Positions 35,904-43,822 of a stretch of 64,000 nt of DNA are shown here, one piece after another. The stretch spans positions 1 to 64,000 of the forward strand of contig JAVBVZ010000015.1 in the NCBI GenBank assembly GCA_036679405.1, read 5' to 3'. Both the position numbers and the translations under genes were made by a program. This stretch comes from JAEYKI01 sp036679405. GTDB taxonomy: Bacteria > Bacillota > Clostridia > Christensenellales > Christensenellaceae. The notes beneath the pieces are model-generated. The model made no database searches, was not told where the DNA came from, and saw only the letters and a list, made by a program, of their open reading frames with translations. Each line of letters begins with the position of its first letter. Position 1 is the first letter of the stretch.

Positions 35904-36785
35904 TCAGCCCTCCAATTCCCGGAAAAACTGTGCAAAACGAAAATCATACTTTGGCGGATCAAACGGAACAAACCCGCCACCCGAATGAAAGGTCAGTTCG
36001 GAAAACAAAATTTTTTCGTCCACATCGTATAGATCGACCCGCACAAAGTCAAATGGTTCTGCCAATTTCTGCGCAATCCGCAAGATATCATCTCTGTTGG
36101 CCGGCAGGCTTTTCGGCTCAAAAGCAGGATATCCCCTCCTGACGTCTATCCGCTTCCATGTCTGATCATATACATTTGTGTGCACTTTCCCGTTTACAAT
36201 GCAATTATAGGAAAGGAACTTAGCCTTTCCTCCAAAACAAAAAACCTTTACCTCCGTAAGGCCTTCTTCTTTCTTTGGCTCTATGAAGCGTTCGCAGAGA
36301 ATACGCGGAGAAATATTAAAATAATTTTTTTCTCGGCCTTTGTAATAATAGTTTTCTTTTTCCCATCTTCCAAACTGCCTTGCCGCTTTCCTAAGATCAA
36401 ATGTTTTCTTGTCAGCAATCACCATGTTATACGCCGATCCGTGGGTCATTTTCAAAACAAACCTGTCCGGCAGCATGGAAAAATCAATTTCTTCAAAAGA
36501 ATCGTACACGCCAAAAATTTCGTTTAAATATCCGCTTCCTATTTTTTTCTCCACATAGTTTCTTGCTTCATATTTATCCGTATACTTCCAAAGCCCGTAT
36601 TCATCCAGCCTTACTTTCCGCGCACAGACGTACTCATTAAATGTTCGGGGATGATCAAAGTCCGCCCTTCGCCCAAAAGCAATAAAAAACGCCAGTTTAT
36701 TATATGGTTCATCCTTTATCCATGAATGCCTTGTTCCAAATAGCGCCATTAATATCTTTAATAAGAGAACCCTTATCTTGCGCAT
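35904..36785 (-). CDS. TupA-like ATP-grasp protein
   Basis: 293 residues. It matches the TupA-like ATP-grasp pattern seen in polysaccharide clusters: FNEYVCARKVRLDE, then YTDKYEARNYVEKKIG, VLKMTHGSAYNMV, CERFIEPK and FDFVRVDLYDVDEKILFSELTFHSGGGF. In alkaliphilic Bacillus TupA takes part in making teichuronopeptide, where a glutamyl polymer joins a uronic polymer. An ATP-dependent amide or ester ligation to the polysaccharide is therefore possible here. The start overlaps the CapK-like stop by 13 bases. Confidence 0.82.
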   Translation of the reverse strand: MRKIRVLLLKILMALFGTRHSWIKDEPYNKLAFFIAFGRRADFDHPRTFNEYVCARKVRLDEYGLWKYTDKYEARNYVEKKIGSGYLNEIFGVYDSFEEIDFSMLPDRFVLKMTHGSAYNMVIADKKTFDLRKAARQFGRWEKENYYYKGREKNYFNISPRILCERFIEPKKEEGLTEVKVFCFGGKAKFLSYNCIVNGKVHTNVYDQTWKRIDVRRGYPAFEPKSLPANRDDILRIAQKLAEPFDFVRVDLYDVDEKILFSELTFHSGGGFVPFDPPKYDFRFAQFFRELEG

Positions 36786-38080
36786 AAATCCTCCGTTTTG
36801 CTTTTGTGCCCATACCGGGAAACCGTTGTTTTGAATTTTCCGTTCTCTTCAGCCGGTATACGAAAGGCATACCGGACCGCAACGCTTGCTTCTTCGCCCA
36901 AAAACGCCCTGCAGGTGTTTATAAGTTCAGACTCCGCATAATCGTCTTTTTCGCAAACAACTTTTAATTCATAATTTTTCTCGCCATTTTGAATCAACTG
37001 GTATTGTTTTATTTTGTATAAATGGTGAAAAAAATTATTTACCAGAGATGCGCTTACCATGCTCCCTTTTGTGTCCTGCAACGCATCCGCAACCCGGCCG
37101 TGAAGCTCAGAGAGCGTTTTTAAACTTCCCGTATCATAACTGACGCCCAGATCTCCTGTGTCATACCGTATAAACGGCATTGAGCGATTATAAAGGTCCG
37201 TAACAACCAGGCGCCCTATTTCACCCGGCCTGGCCTGTTCGTCCTTATCCAATTTAAGAAGTTCAAAGTGGTAGCTGGCCGTATTCAAAATAAAGCCGGG
37301 ATTATGTGCATTTGTGCAGGCCATCAACCCCTGTTCTTCATTTGAATAACGGTCCACTACGGGACAGCCGAATATTGCTTCAAGTTTGCTTTTAACCGTT
37401 TCTTTAAGCGTGTCGGAATCAGCAAAGATCACTTTTACCGAAAACATATCCGCTGAATCTCCCTTTGCTTCCAAATAATTGACAAAGCTTTCAAGGCCGG
37501 AAGCATATCCCAGAATAACTTTTATATTTTTATCCTTCTTAAGCTTCTGCCTCATTTTTTCTTTAGCCTCGTCATCAAACCGGATAACATTCGCCATTAA
37601 AAAATTCTGCAAGAACATCTTCAGTTTCGGGACATGATAATAACTGGTTGTCCAAGCCCTGAGAAAAATATATCTCTCTCCCAGTTTCCATCCGTTTTTT
37701 CTATGAAAATAAATGAGATCCGCAATGGTCCTGTCTCGTTTTTCAGCATTCTGGCTGGCATGAAAAGGCGTGCCCGAAGATCCGCTTGTGGAAACCCAGT
37801 GCAATTTGGACTTTCGGTAAGCACTGTTTTCAAAGTCGCCGTAACGCTTTACAATATCGCTTTTTTTAATAACCGGAAAATATTGAAGCTCATTTTTTTC
37901 TATCCCCGAATAAAACGGGATGTTTTTGATTACATACGCCAGAAGGTCTGAAAGGCATGCTGTTGTATCCTCTCCTCCCTCTATTTTATTTTCGATATCT
38001 TTTAAATGCCGCGCCACTTTTCGGCCTTTAAAAAAATCCGCTGTGAAAAAACCGGCTCTCCTAAGCTGCTCACCAATCAT
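36773..38080 (-). CDS. CapK/PaaK-like adenylate-forming enzyme
   Basis: 435 residues. It belongs to the phenylacetate-CoA-ligase-like group used in capsule loci (CapK). The P-loop-like STSGSSGTPFHASQ lies near residue 98. Later motifs are DRYSNEEQGLMA and FIRYDTGDLGVSYDTG with the adenylate-binding Asp. It would activate a carboxylic acid with ATP. The substrate is unknown and could be an amino acid or an acyl group for decorating the polymer. It overlaps the ATP-grasp gene by 11 bases. Confidence 0.82.
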   Translation of the reverse strand: MIGEQLRRAGFFTADFFKGRKVARHLKDIENKIEGGEDTTACLSDLLAYVIKNIPFYSGIEKNELQYFPVIKKSDIVKRYGDFENSAYRKSKLHWVSTSGSSGTPFHASQNAEKRDRTIADLIYFHRKNGWKLGERYIFLRAWTTSYYHVPKLKMFLQNFLMANVIRFDDEAKEKMRQKLKKDKNIKVILGYASGLESFVNYLEAKGDSADMFSVKVIFADSDTLKETVKSKLEAIFGCPVVDRYSNEEQGLMACTNAHNPGFILNTASYHFELLKLDKDEQARPGEIGRLVVTDLYNRSMPFIRYDTGDLGVSYDTGSLKTLSELHGRVADALQDTKGSMVSASLVNNFFHHLYKIKQYQLIQNGEKNYELKVVCEKDDYAESELINTCRAFLGEEASVAVRYAFRIPAEENGKFKTTVSRYGHKSKTEDLCAR

Positions 38081-39044
38081 TGTCTTCCCTCTTAAGCTTT
38101 ACTTCACTGTATTTCATCATATAAACGTTTTCGTCATACCGGCCAATCTGTTTTTGGTTCGCAATTCCAGCGAGATTGTTTACAATCATCCTCATATGAT
38201 CGGCACCGCATTCATAAGCATGCGGATATCCGCCCCCGAAACGGGGATTCACTTCAGAGATATAATACGTTCCACCAACGTCAAAAAGATCTACGTCCAC
38301 CGGTCCTAAAAATCCGTTCTCCTGTAAAAAGCGTTCGAGCAGAGCAAACAATCTGGGGTCTTTAAACGAAACCGATTTGTCCGTTTCACCCGCACGCATG
38401 ACAATCTTTTTTTTCGTAAATATGGAGACAACTTCTCGGCTAAGCAAATCAACATAACAGTCCGCGCCTATTTCCTGTCCGTGCAAATAGGCCTGAATCA
38501 TAAGACCCCCGCTTTGTGAGAACAAATATTCTGCCGATCGCCTGTCTTTTGCAACGGCAACCTGCATACTTGCGCTTCCCAATATCGGTTTTATGATAGC
38601 GGGATAATGGATCTCATCTTTGCATACCGCTTCAAAAAAATCTCCCAGTTTCATAAAACAGCGGGCACAGTCATATCCCTTTTTCCCCATCCATAAAAAC
38701 ATATCCCATTTATTCAGACACCGCTCACACTGCGCGTAGCCGGATCCGACCAGGCGCACGCCGGCTTTTCTCAACTTGTCTTCGTGAAGAGCCAAAAGGG
38801 ACAATTCAGGGTCTATCAGGGAAAAAATGCCCGCTATTCTCTCCGCCTCGCATATTTCAAGAATCCTCTCCAGATAACCGTCTTCAGAAATCCGCGGAAC
38901 AATATAATATTTATCCGCATCATATAACGCGGGAGAGACACGGCTGCAGTCGGCTGCCACCACAATGCCGTTGCCGGACAAAGATTTCTTTAAATATTCT
39001 ACAATCTTGTTTCTGACGCCGCAGCTCAAAACCAGTACGTTCAT
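38070..39044 (-). CDS. ATP-grasp enzyme (carbamoyl-phosphate-synthase-like)
   Basis: 324 residues from the ATG at 39044, where the N-terminus MNVLVLSCGVRNKIV matches the usual pre-ATP-grasp start; GTG/ATG codons 15-21 bases upstream are possible. The ATP-binding region includes YPAIIKPILGSASMQVAVAK and MIQAYLHGQEIGADCYVD. The metal ligands are in VDVDLFDVGGTYYISEVNPRFGGGYPHA. Such enzymes form amide bonds through acyl-phosphates. The second ATP-grasp protein of this locus is the TupA-like one. It lies right after the initiating transferase. Confidence 0.83.
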   Translation of the reverse strand: MNVLVLSCGVRNKIVEYLKKSLSGNGIVVAADCSRVSPALYDADKYYIVPRISEDGYLERILEICEAERIAGIFSLIDPELSLLALHEDKLRKAGVRLVGSGYAQCERCLNKWDMFLWMGKKGYDCARCFMKLGDFFEAVCKDEIHYPAIIKPILGSASMQVAVAKDRRSAEYLFSQSGGLMIQAYLHGQEIGADCYVDLLSREVVSIFTKKKIVMRAGETDKSVSFKDPRLFALLERFLQENGFLGPVDVDLFDVGGTYYISEVNPRFGGGYPHAYECGADHMRMIVNNLAGIANQKQIGRYDENVYMMKYSEVKLKREDNDW

Positions 39045-39048
39045 TCCT

Positions 39049-39729
39049 CTATTCCCCATGTACACTTTCTGCCAGTCTTTTTCTGATTACGGCAAAATTT
39101 CCTTCCGTCCTTTGCGTATCTTCGCTGACCCCTTTGGATTTCAGTACCATCCTTATGGTTTCCAAAACAATCCTTGAATCCAATGAAAAGGATATTCTTT
39201 GCGTGTATTCAACATCTTTTTCCAGCCGATCCGCCCACGCGATTCCGTTGCGTCCGCTGATTTGCGCAAGTCCCGATAGTCCGGGGCGCACCAAATGACG
39301 GGCACGCTCTTTTCGCGTATAGTACGGCAAATATGCTTTCAAAAGCGGCCTGGGTCCTACAACCGACATATCGCCTTTTAAAATATTAAAAAGTTCGGGC
39401 AGTTCATCAACAGATGTACGGCGCAGCCACTTGCCAAAAGGAGTTAAACGCAAACTGTCGGGCAGCAACTCTCCCTTTTCGTCACGGCTGTCCGTCATTG
39501 TTCTGAATTTATACAAAATGAATGTTTTTTCATTCAACCCAGGGCGTTCCTGCCGGAAAATCACAGGCTTTCCCAGCTTGTTCAAAACCAAAAATGAGAT
39601 CACAACGAACAAAGGACTGAATACAATCACCGACAGCAACGCCAACAGGAAATCTATGGGTCTTTTAAAAAACTTGCTGTAAATTCCTTTCTGTACCACT
39701 ATGTCCGTTTCCAACCGCTGATCTCTCAT
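39049..39729 (-). CDS. Initiating sugar-phosphate transferase (undecaprenyl-phosphate type)
   Basis: 226 residues from ATG 39729, with AAGGA eight bases upstream. This is the short bacterial sugar transferase form (no multi-helix N-terminus). One hydrophobic hairpin lies at about 22-45 after KRPIDFLLALLS, then KLGKPVIFRQERPG, LYKFRTMTDSRDEKG, the catalytic RRTSVDELPELFNILKGDMSVVGPRP and the GLSGLAQISGRN end. It puts the first sugar-1-phosphate on undecaprenyl phosphate. It is the first gene of the locus. Confidence 0.92.
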   Translation of the reverse strand: MRDQRLETDIVVQKGIYSKFFKRPIDFLLALLSVIVFSPLFVVISFLVLNKLGKPVIFRQERPGLNEKTFILYKFRTMTDSRDEKGELLPDSLRLTPFGKWLRRTSVDELPELFNILKGDMSVVGPRPLLKAYLPYYTRKERARHLVRPGLSGLAQISGRNGIAWADRLEKDVEYTQRISFSLDSRIVLETIRMVLKSKGVSEDTQRTEGNFAVIRKRLAESVHGE

Positions 39730-39771
39730 CTTCACATTCCTTAAATACTATGCAAACCGTGTTTAAGCCGG

Positions 39772-39876
39772 CTATCTTTTTTTAGAGCCGTTAAAGTGAA
39801 TGCTGCTTTTTCCTTTTAAGTCAAATTTTTCTTTAAAATGCGCGCATCCCGCGCACTCCCTCTGCGAATTTATATA
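39772..39876 (-). pseudogene. Possible transposase scrap
   Basis: A short open frame on the minus strand between two stops reads with ECAGCAHFKEKF and ends in KSSIHFNGSKKR. The CxxC spacing, basic run and I-x-x-N pattern recall the zinc-finger-like end segment of IS1182/IS5-type transposases, with the third Cys codon apparently changed to Phe. It is only about 34 codons, with no terminal repeats. I hold this loosely; it could be chance. Confidence 0.3.
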
Positions 39877-40010
39877 TTATAGTATTCTTTAAGGCCTTTT
39901 AGGGCGCAGCGTATTCCATCTGCAAAATATCGTATCTCTTCTATCCTCCCGGCACTCTTAACTCCGGCAGAAGAGTAATACAAAAAACTTTAGCCTCCTC
40001 CCGCAACAGT
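39870..40010 (-). pseudogene. Decayed 3' end of a GT4 glycosyltransferase
   Basis: Minus-strand translation of 39980-39870 gives YYSSAGVKSAGRIEEIRYFA followed by DGIRCALKGLKEYYNI and a stop. This lines up along its length with the end of the intact glycosyltransferase at 30304 (FYHSVYDGVKTAKVVEEIRN, FADKTCSIEKGMKSIIEYID). Upstream of this the match continues only after a frame change (REEAKVF against MEEVGAF). The nucleotides also resemble 30304-30425. It is a broken relic of a related gene left at the edge of the polysaccharide locus. The rest of the 39730-40163 gap holds only the terminator of the next gene. Confidence 0.7.
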
Positions 40011-40065
40011 CGGAACGCAAAATTCCCGCCGCATTTTTCCCATAAAATACCCTCTTAAAAAACAA

Positions 40066-40087
40066 ACCCGGCCTAAAAAGGCCGGGT
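40066..40087 (-). terminator. Terminator of the PfkB-family kinase gene
   Basis: ACCCGGCC / GGCCGGGT stem with a six-base loop. On the minus strand it is followed by TTTGTTTTTT. Confidence 0.85.
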
Positions 40088-40163
40088 AAATCTTCTTTGT
40101 CTTTATATTATGGACATAAAAAACGTCCAAAAGTTAAATAAGCTCATATTTGAAATATCATTT

Positions 40164-41117
40164 TCATTGAATGCCGCCCCCTGTTTTAAAAAGTTTTTGG
40201 ATATTCGCCATATCAATATGGGGAGCCGTTGCCCCCATATGCAGTGTAGAATCGGCGGCAACGGCACAGGCAAAACGCGCGCAGGCTCCTATTTCTTCCC
40301 CATCCAGATACGCGCTCAAAAATCCCGCCAAAAAATTATCTCCCGCACCCGTCGTATCTTTTGCCTCTACTTTAAACCCCGGCAAAGTAAAACTTTTTTT
40401 CCTGTGATACACATAACACCCCTCGGCGCCCAGTTTAATCAACACGGTTTTTTCACCCGTTTTGTCTACAAAAAAACGCGCCTGCCGCTCCGGGGAGCTT
40501 TCCCGGCTCATATAGCGGGCTTCGCCGTAACTGGGCATAAAGATATCCACAAATTTCAAAAGCGGTGCCACGCCTTCAAACCCCGTTTTATAATTGTCAT
40601 GCCCTGCGTCCGCACTCACGGTTGCTCCCACATTTTTTGCCTGTTCTAAAAACGAGGCTCCTCCTTCTTTTTCAAAAAGCGGATGCGCAAACAGGCTGCT
40701 TATATTTACATGCCGGGTATCGCTCAGCAGCCCGGCATCCATATCCTGCATACAAAGAGTTTCATTATTGCCTTTTGTGCATACAAAAGTACGGTCCCCC
40801 CTGCTGTTGATCAAAACAACGCTTGTCGAAGTCTGTACGCCTTCTTTCATGCGTACCGCATGTACGTCAACCCCTTTCGCGCGGATCGCTTCTCTGATCA
40901 TAACTCCCATTCCGTCCGCGCCCAAAGCGCCTGCCAGCGCGACCTTTTTTCCAAGCTGAGAAAGCACGATCGAAGAGTTTGCCGCATCTCCTCCGGGCAG
41001 GAGGTCTATTTTCTCCACGCGTATGGTATCCTGCGCGAAGTCCAAAACCGGATAGGGAATTTTGACCGGCATATCAACAACAATAATGCCAATATCGAGA
41101 ACATCATATTTTTTCAC
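40164..41117 (-). CDS. PfkB-family carbohydrate kinase
   Basis: 317 residues from GTG 41117, chosen because GGGGGAGG lies five bases upstream; the frame extends to 41144. Ribokinase fold: GGDAANSSIVLSQLGKKVALAGALG near the N-terminus and the catalytic DTTGAGDNFLAGFL with the anion hole near residue 245. It phosphorylates a sugar or nucleoside; the substrate cannot be fixed. It stands alone, with its own terminator, next to the polysaccharide locus. Confidence 0.9.
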   Translation of the reverse strand: MKKYDVLDIGIIVVDMPVKIPYPVLDFAQDTIRVEKIDLLPGGDAANSSIVLSQLGKKVALAGALGADGMGVMIREAIRAKGVDVHAVRMKEGVQTSTSVVLINSRGDRTFVCTKGNNETLCMQDMDAGLLSDTRHVNISSLFAHPLFEKEGGASFLEQAKNVGATVSADAGHDNYKTGFEGVAPLLKFVDIFMPSYGEARYMSRESSPERQARFFVDKTGEKTVLIKLGAEGCYVYHRKKSFTLPGFKVEAKDTTGAGDNFLAGFLSAYLDGEEIGACARFACAVAADSTLHMGATAPHIDMANIQKLFKTGGGIQ

Positions 41118-41258
41118 GGAAACCTCCCCCGGGGCGCTGGACAAAGTGCCCGAAAACCGTTATCGTATAGTAGTCATATTAAAATTATTATACAATAACC
41201 GGCAGGAAACGTATAGAAACCTTTCGTTCTGCCGCGTCGCAAAAGGAGGCTTTTCTAA

Positions 41259-41447
41259 ATGGAATGCGATATCAAAAAAAGCAGTAAAAGCTGTAATTGT
41301 ACGGCAGCATGCAGTATGCACGGAAAATGCTGCGAATGTGTTGCATACCACCGTTCCCTTGGCCAATTCCCGGCGTGCTTCTTTTCGGACCGGACAGAAA
41401 AAACCTATGACCGAAGCTTTTCTGCGCTCCAAAAAGACAGGCTATAA
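41259..41447 (+). CDS. Small cysteine-rich protein, DUF6485-like
   Basis: 62 residues, with AAAGGAGG before the ATG. Six or so cysteines lie in CNCTAACSMHGKCCECVAYH and once more in FPACFF, followed by a TEKTYDRS end. This matches the small clostridial DUF6485 pattern. It probably binds a metal such as zinc; the role is unknown. It is monocistronic. Confidence 0.75.
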   Translation: MECDIKKSSKSCNCTAACSMHGKCCECVAYHRSLGQFPACFFSDRTEKTYDRSFSALQKDRL

Positions 41448-41520
41448 GATAGCGCAGCCCTCTTTTTTCCGCTTCGCGGTGTTTGATGTCCCCAATTTTC
41501 TATTTCGGTCTGCGGCCAAA

Positions 41521-41541
41521 TCTGATATAATATCTATCAGA
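41521..41541. promoter_or_regulatory. Promoter -10 box inside a palindrome before the NCS2 permease
   Basis: TATAAT (41526-41531) lies inside a perfect 7+7 inverted repeat, TCTGATA-N7-TATCAGA. The -35 region is weak. A repressor bound to the repeat would block this promoter. It is the only convincing -10 between 41448 and the permease. Confidence 0.45.
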
Positions 41542-41564
41542 TACAAATAAAAACTGCATCTCTC

Positions 41565-41638
41565 CACCGGCGGCTTTTCTCAACCGTAATGAGGCTTTTG
41601 CGTCATTGGTTTTCCGGTGCTTTCAAAGCATCTTTTTT
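41565..41638 (+). promoter_or_regulatory. Attenuator-like leader RNA of the NCS2 permease
   Basis: Terminator: GGTGCTT (41616-41622) pairs with AAGCATC (41626-41632) and is followed by six T. An alternative long pairing, CACCGG (41565-41570) with CCGGTG (41614-41619), uses the same bases and would prevent the terminator. It encloses a hairpin AACC-GT-AATGA / TCATT-GGTT with loop GGCTTTTGCG. The GAGGCT in the hairpin recalls the core of PyrR binding loops, but the geometry differs from the known consensus. No known purine riboswitch core is visible. Confidence 0.5.
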
Positions 41639-41709
41639 GCTTGATTAAAACGTTTTTGAATACTTTCTTTTGCAAAAAAAGAAAAATAATGAAGTGGAGG
41701 TACAAGGAA

Positions 41710-43107
41710 TTGTCCAAAAACCAGATTTCGGGCTATTTGCCGGATGAACGTCCGTCAACCCCAAGCCTTATTCTCTATGCACTGCAGCAAATCATTGTTA
41801 TGTTCCCGGCAACCGTAACGGTCGCATTGCTTACCGGGTTCCAGGTGTCCACAACAATATTTGCAAGCGGCTTTGCCACCATCGTATTTATCCTTATCAC
41901 TCGTAAAAAAATACCATTATTTTATGGCTCCAGCTTTTCATATGTGGCGGCCATAACCGCCATTACAGGGGCCAAAGCTTTTGCCGGACCGGTTTCGGAT
42001 GACCTTATATCCATTGCCCAGTTCGGTATTATTATGTCCGGTTTTATCTCCATCGGCGCAGGATTGATTATCAACCGTTTTGGCCAGGAATCTATAGAAA
42101 AGGTCCTCCCCCCAACCGTTACAGGCAGCATTGCCATTGTGATCGGCCTTTCGCTTGCTGCGGGTGCAGTGGAAGGAACAACTTCTCTCCCCAGCGGGGT
42201 CGAATCGGGAGATGTCCTGGCCACCAATCTCGCCTGGATCATTTGCATCATCACATTGGTATCCACCATTGTATTTTCGGTATATCTGAAAAAAGCATGG
42301 AGCCAGGTGCCCATTTTGCTTGGCCTTCTGGTCGGCTATATTCTTGCGCTGGTCGTCGGTTCGGCCAACGGCATCAATTTTGTGGATTTCAACAAAATTG
42401 CAAGCGATTCCGGCGCGGTATTTGCACTGCCGCATTTTACGCTTCCTACCCCCAGTCTGGCTGCGGTCGCGGCCATCATGCCTATCGCTATCGCAACCAT
42501 CCCGGAATCCACGGCGCATATCTTCCAGCTGGATATCTATGTCAATGACCTCGCAAAAAAGAAAGGCTCCAAAAAGCAATACAAGATCGCCGACATGCTG
42601 GGCCGAAACCTGATTGGCGACGGCGTTGGGGACATTGTTTCCGGGTTCATCGGCGGACCGGCCGGTACCAACTACGGCGAAAATCTAAGCACCATGGCCA
42701 TCACGAAAAACTTTTCGACCCCAATGCTGATCGTCGCTTCCGTAATCACCATGATCATCGCATGTTTTACCCCCCTTACCCGGGCTGTATATTCCATTCC
42801 AAGCGCAGTGATATCCGGTATTTCTATCTACCTGTTCGGCGTCATTGCGGCACAGGGCATCACGATCATGATTAACCGGCGGGTAGATATGTTTTCAGCA
42901 AAAAACATGGCTGTTATTGCCGTTGTACTGATCGTAGGCGTCGGCGGCACCTACGGATTCGGCGGAACAGGCATGATCCCGATATTCGGGATTGAGCTCC
43001 CCGCTATCGCTACAGCCGCCGTCCTCGGGATTGTATTCAACCTGGTTTTGTCTATCGGCAAAAAGCAACAGGTAGAAGAGCCCATAGACGAAGGGCATAT
43101 TCCATAA
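41710..43107 (+). CDS. NCS2-family nucleobase permease, probably uracil type
   Basis: 465 residues from TTG 41710, with GGAGG eight bases upstream; an ATG at 41689 and the frame start at 41617 (inside the leader terminator) lack ribosome sites. About 14 membrane segments. NCS2 signatures: LQQIIVMFPATVTVALLTG near the N-terminus, IPESTAHIFQLD in the middle and GTNYGENLSTMAITKNFS near residue 295. YGEN at the last site resembles uracil permeases (TTYGENIG) more than xanthine permeases. It imports a nucleobase with H+ or Na+. Confidence 0.87.
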   Translation: MSKNQISGYLPDERPSTPSLILYALQQIIVMFPATVTVALLTGFQVSTTIFASGFATIVFILITRKKIPLFYGSSFSYVAAITAITGAKAFAGPVSDDLISIAQFGIIMSGFISIGAGLIINRFGQESIEKVLPPTVTGSIAIVIGLSLAAGAVEGTTSLPSGVESGDVLATNLAWIICIITLVSTIVFSVYLKKAWSQVPILLGLLVGYILALVVGSANGINFVDFNKIASDSGAVFALPHFTLPTPSLAAVAAIMPIAIATIPESTAHIFQLDIYVNDLAKKKGSKKQYKIADMLGRNLIGDGVGDIVSGFIGGPAGTNYGENLSTMAITKNFSTPMLIVASVITMIIACFTPLTRAVYSIPSAVISGISIYLFGVIAAQGITIMINRRVDMFSAKNMAVIAVVLIVGVGGTYGFGGTGMIPIFGIELPAIATAAVLGIVFNLVLSIGKKQQVEEPIDEGHIP

Positions 43108-43127
43108 GCAGATTCAAAAAACATATT

Positions 43128-43160
43128 AAAAGCCCCCGCAGATTTTTACGGGGGCTTTTT
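43128..43160 (+). terminator. Terminator of the NCS2 permease gene
   Basis: AAAAGCCCCCG / CGGGGGCTTTTT stem with a ten-base loop, 20 bases after the stop. Confidence 0.88.
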
Positions 43161-43190
43161 AAAAAAACATTATACGCAAAGCAAAACAAT

Positions 43191-43385
43191 TCAGGGCATC
43201 TTTTCCAAAACAATCCGGTGCGAAACCAACGCCATCTCTTTAATGCGCGCATGCACCTTCTTTGCTTCCGAAAAAATATTTTCCATATACAGGCCATCCG
43301 CCTCCGGAATGATCCGGTCCACCGATTCCATTACCAGTTCTTCTTTCCCGTTGCCCATATCCATAAACACATTGGATTCACACAT
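43191..43385 (-). CDS. CooT-family nickel-binding protein
   Basis: 64 residues: MCESNVF start with the conserved Met-Cys, MESVDRIIPEADGLYMENIF in the middle and ARIKEMALVSHRIVLEK at the end. This is the CooT pattern; in Rhodospirillum CooT binds nickel through the N-terminal Cys2 and aids carbon monoxide dehydrogenase maturation. Many anaerobes have copies without CODH nearby, as here. Its start overlaps the DUF3842 stop by eight bases, which suggests translational coupling. Confidence 0.85.
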   Translation of the reverse strand: MCESNVFMDMGNGKEELVMESVDRIIPEADGLYMENIFSEAKKVHARIKEMALVSHRIVLEKMP

Positions 43386-43803
43386 CTTTTATTCCCTCCA
43401 ATATACTTTTCAGTTCACCGACCGCTTCGTCAATCATATGCGGAAGCGGCTCGTTTTTGGTTCCCGCCATTTTAATCCGGTAATTGTTTAAAGGCAGCAA
43501 TATCTTTACCGCCGGGCTGGACGCAACCGCAACCGCCATTGCCGCCGAGAGTTCTCCGGTCATGGAATTGGCCGCTATGATTCCCAGACTGCCCAGTATA
43601 ACATCTACCTTATCCGCGTTAAAGCAAACTGCATTTTCCCCGGACGCACATTCATTTGCTCCGGCTTTCATCATAATAGAGGCCGCGAGCGCATTGGTTC
43701 CCAACCCAAGAATATGGATTTCATCTCCAATCTCCTGTCGGATCCTCTCAACAAACGCCCGCCCGATACCGCCTCCCTGGCCGTCAATCACCGCAACCTT
43801 CAT
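43378..43803 (-). CDS. DUF3842 family protein
   Basis: 141 residues. It begins KVAVIDGQGGGIGRAFVERI, a Rossmann-like Gly-rich loop, with LGLGTNALAASIMMKAGAN and LGSLGIIAANSMTGELSAAMA further on. It is a conserved clostridial family of unknown function that occurs beside CooT. A nucleotide-binding role is suggested by the Gly-rich start only. It lies 19 bases downstream of nadA. Confidence 0.8.
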   Translation of the reverse strand: MKVAVIDGQGGGIGRAFVERIRQEIGDEIHILGLGTNALAASIMMKAGANECASGENAVCFNADKVDVILGSLGIIAANSMTGELSAAMAVAVASSPAVKILLPLNNYRIKMAGTKNEPLPHMIDEAVGELKSILEGIKDV

Positions 43804-43822
43804 CTATCCCTCCAAACCTCTT

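Noticed and set aside
41521..41700. Purine riboswitch before the permease
   Set aside because: The conserved loop sequences and three-way junction of purine riboswitches are not present; only an attenuator-like fold is supported.
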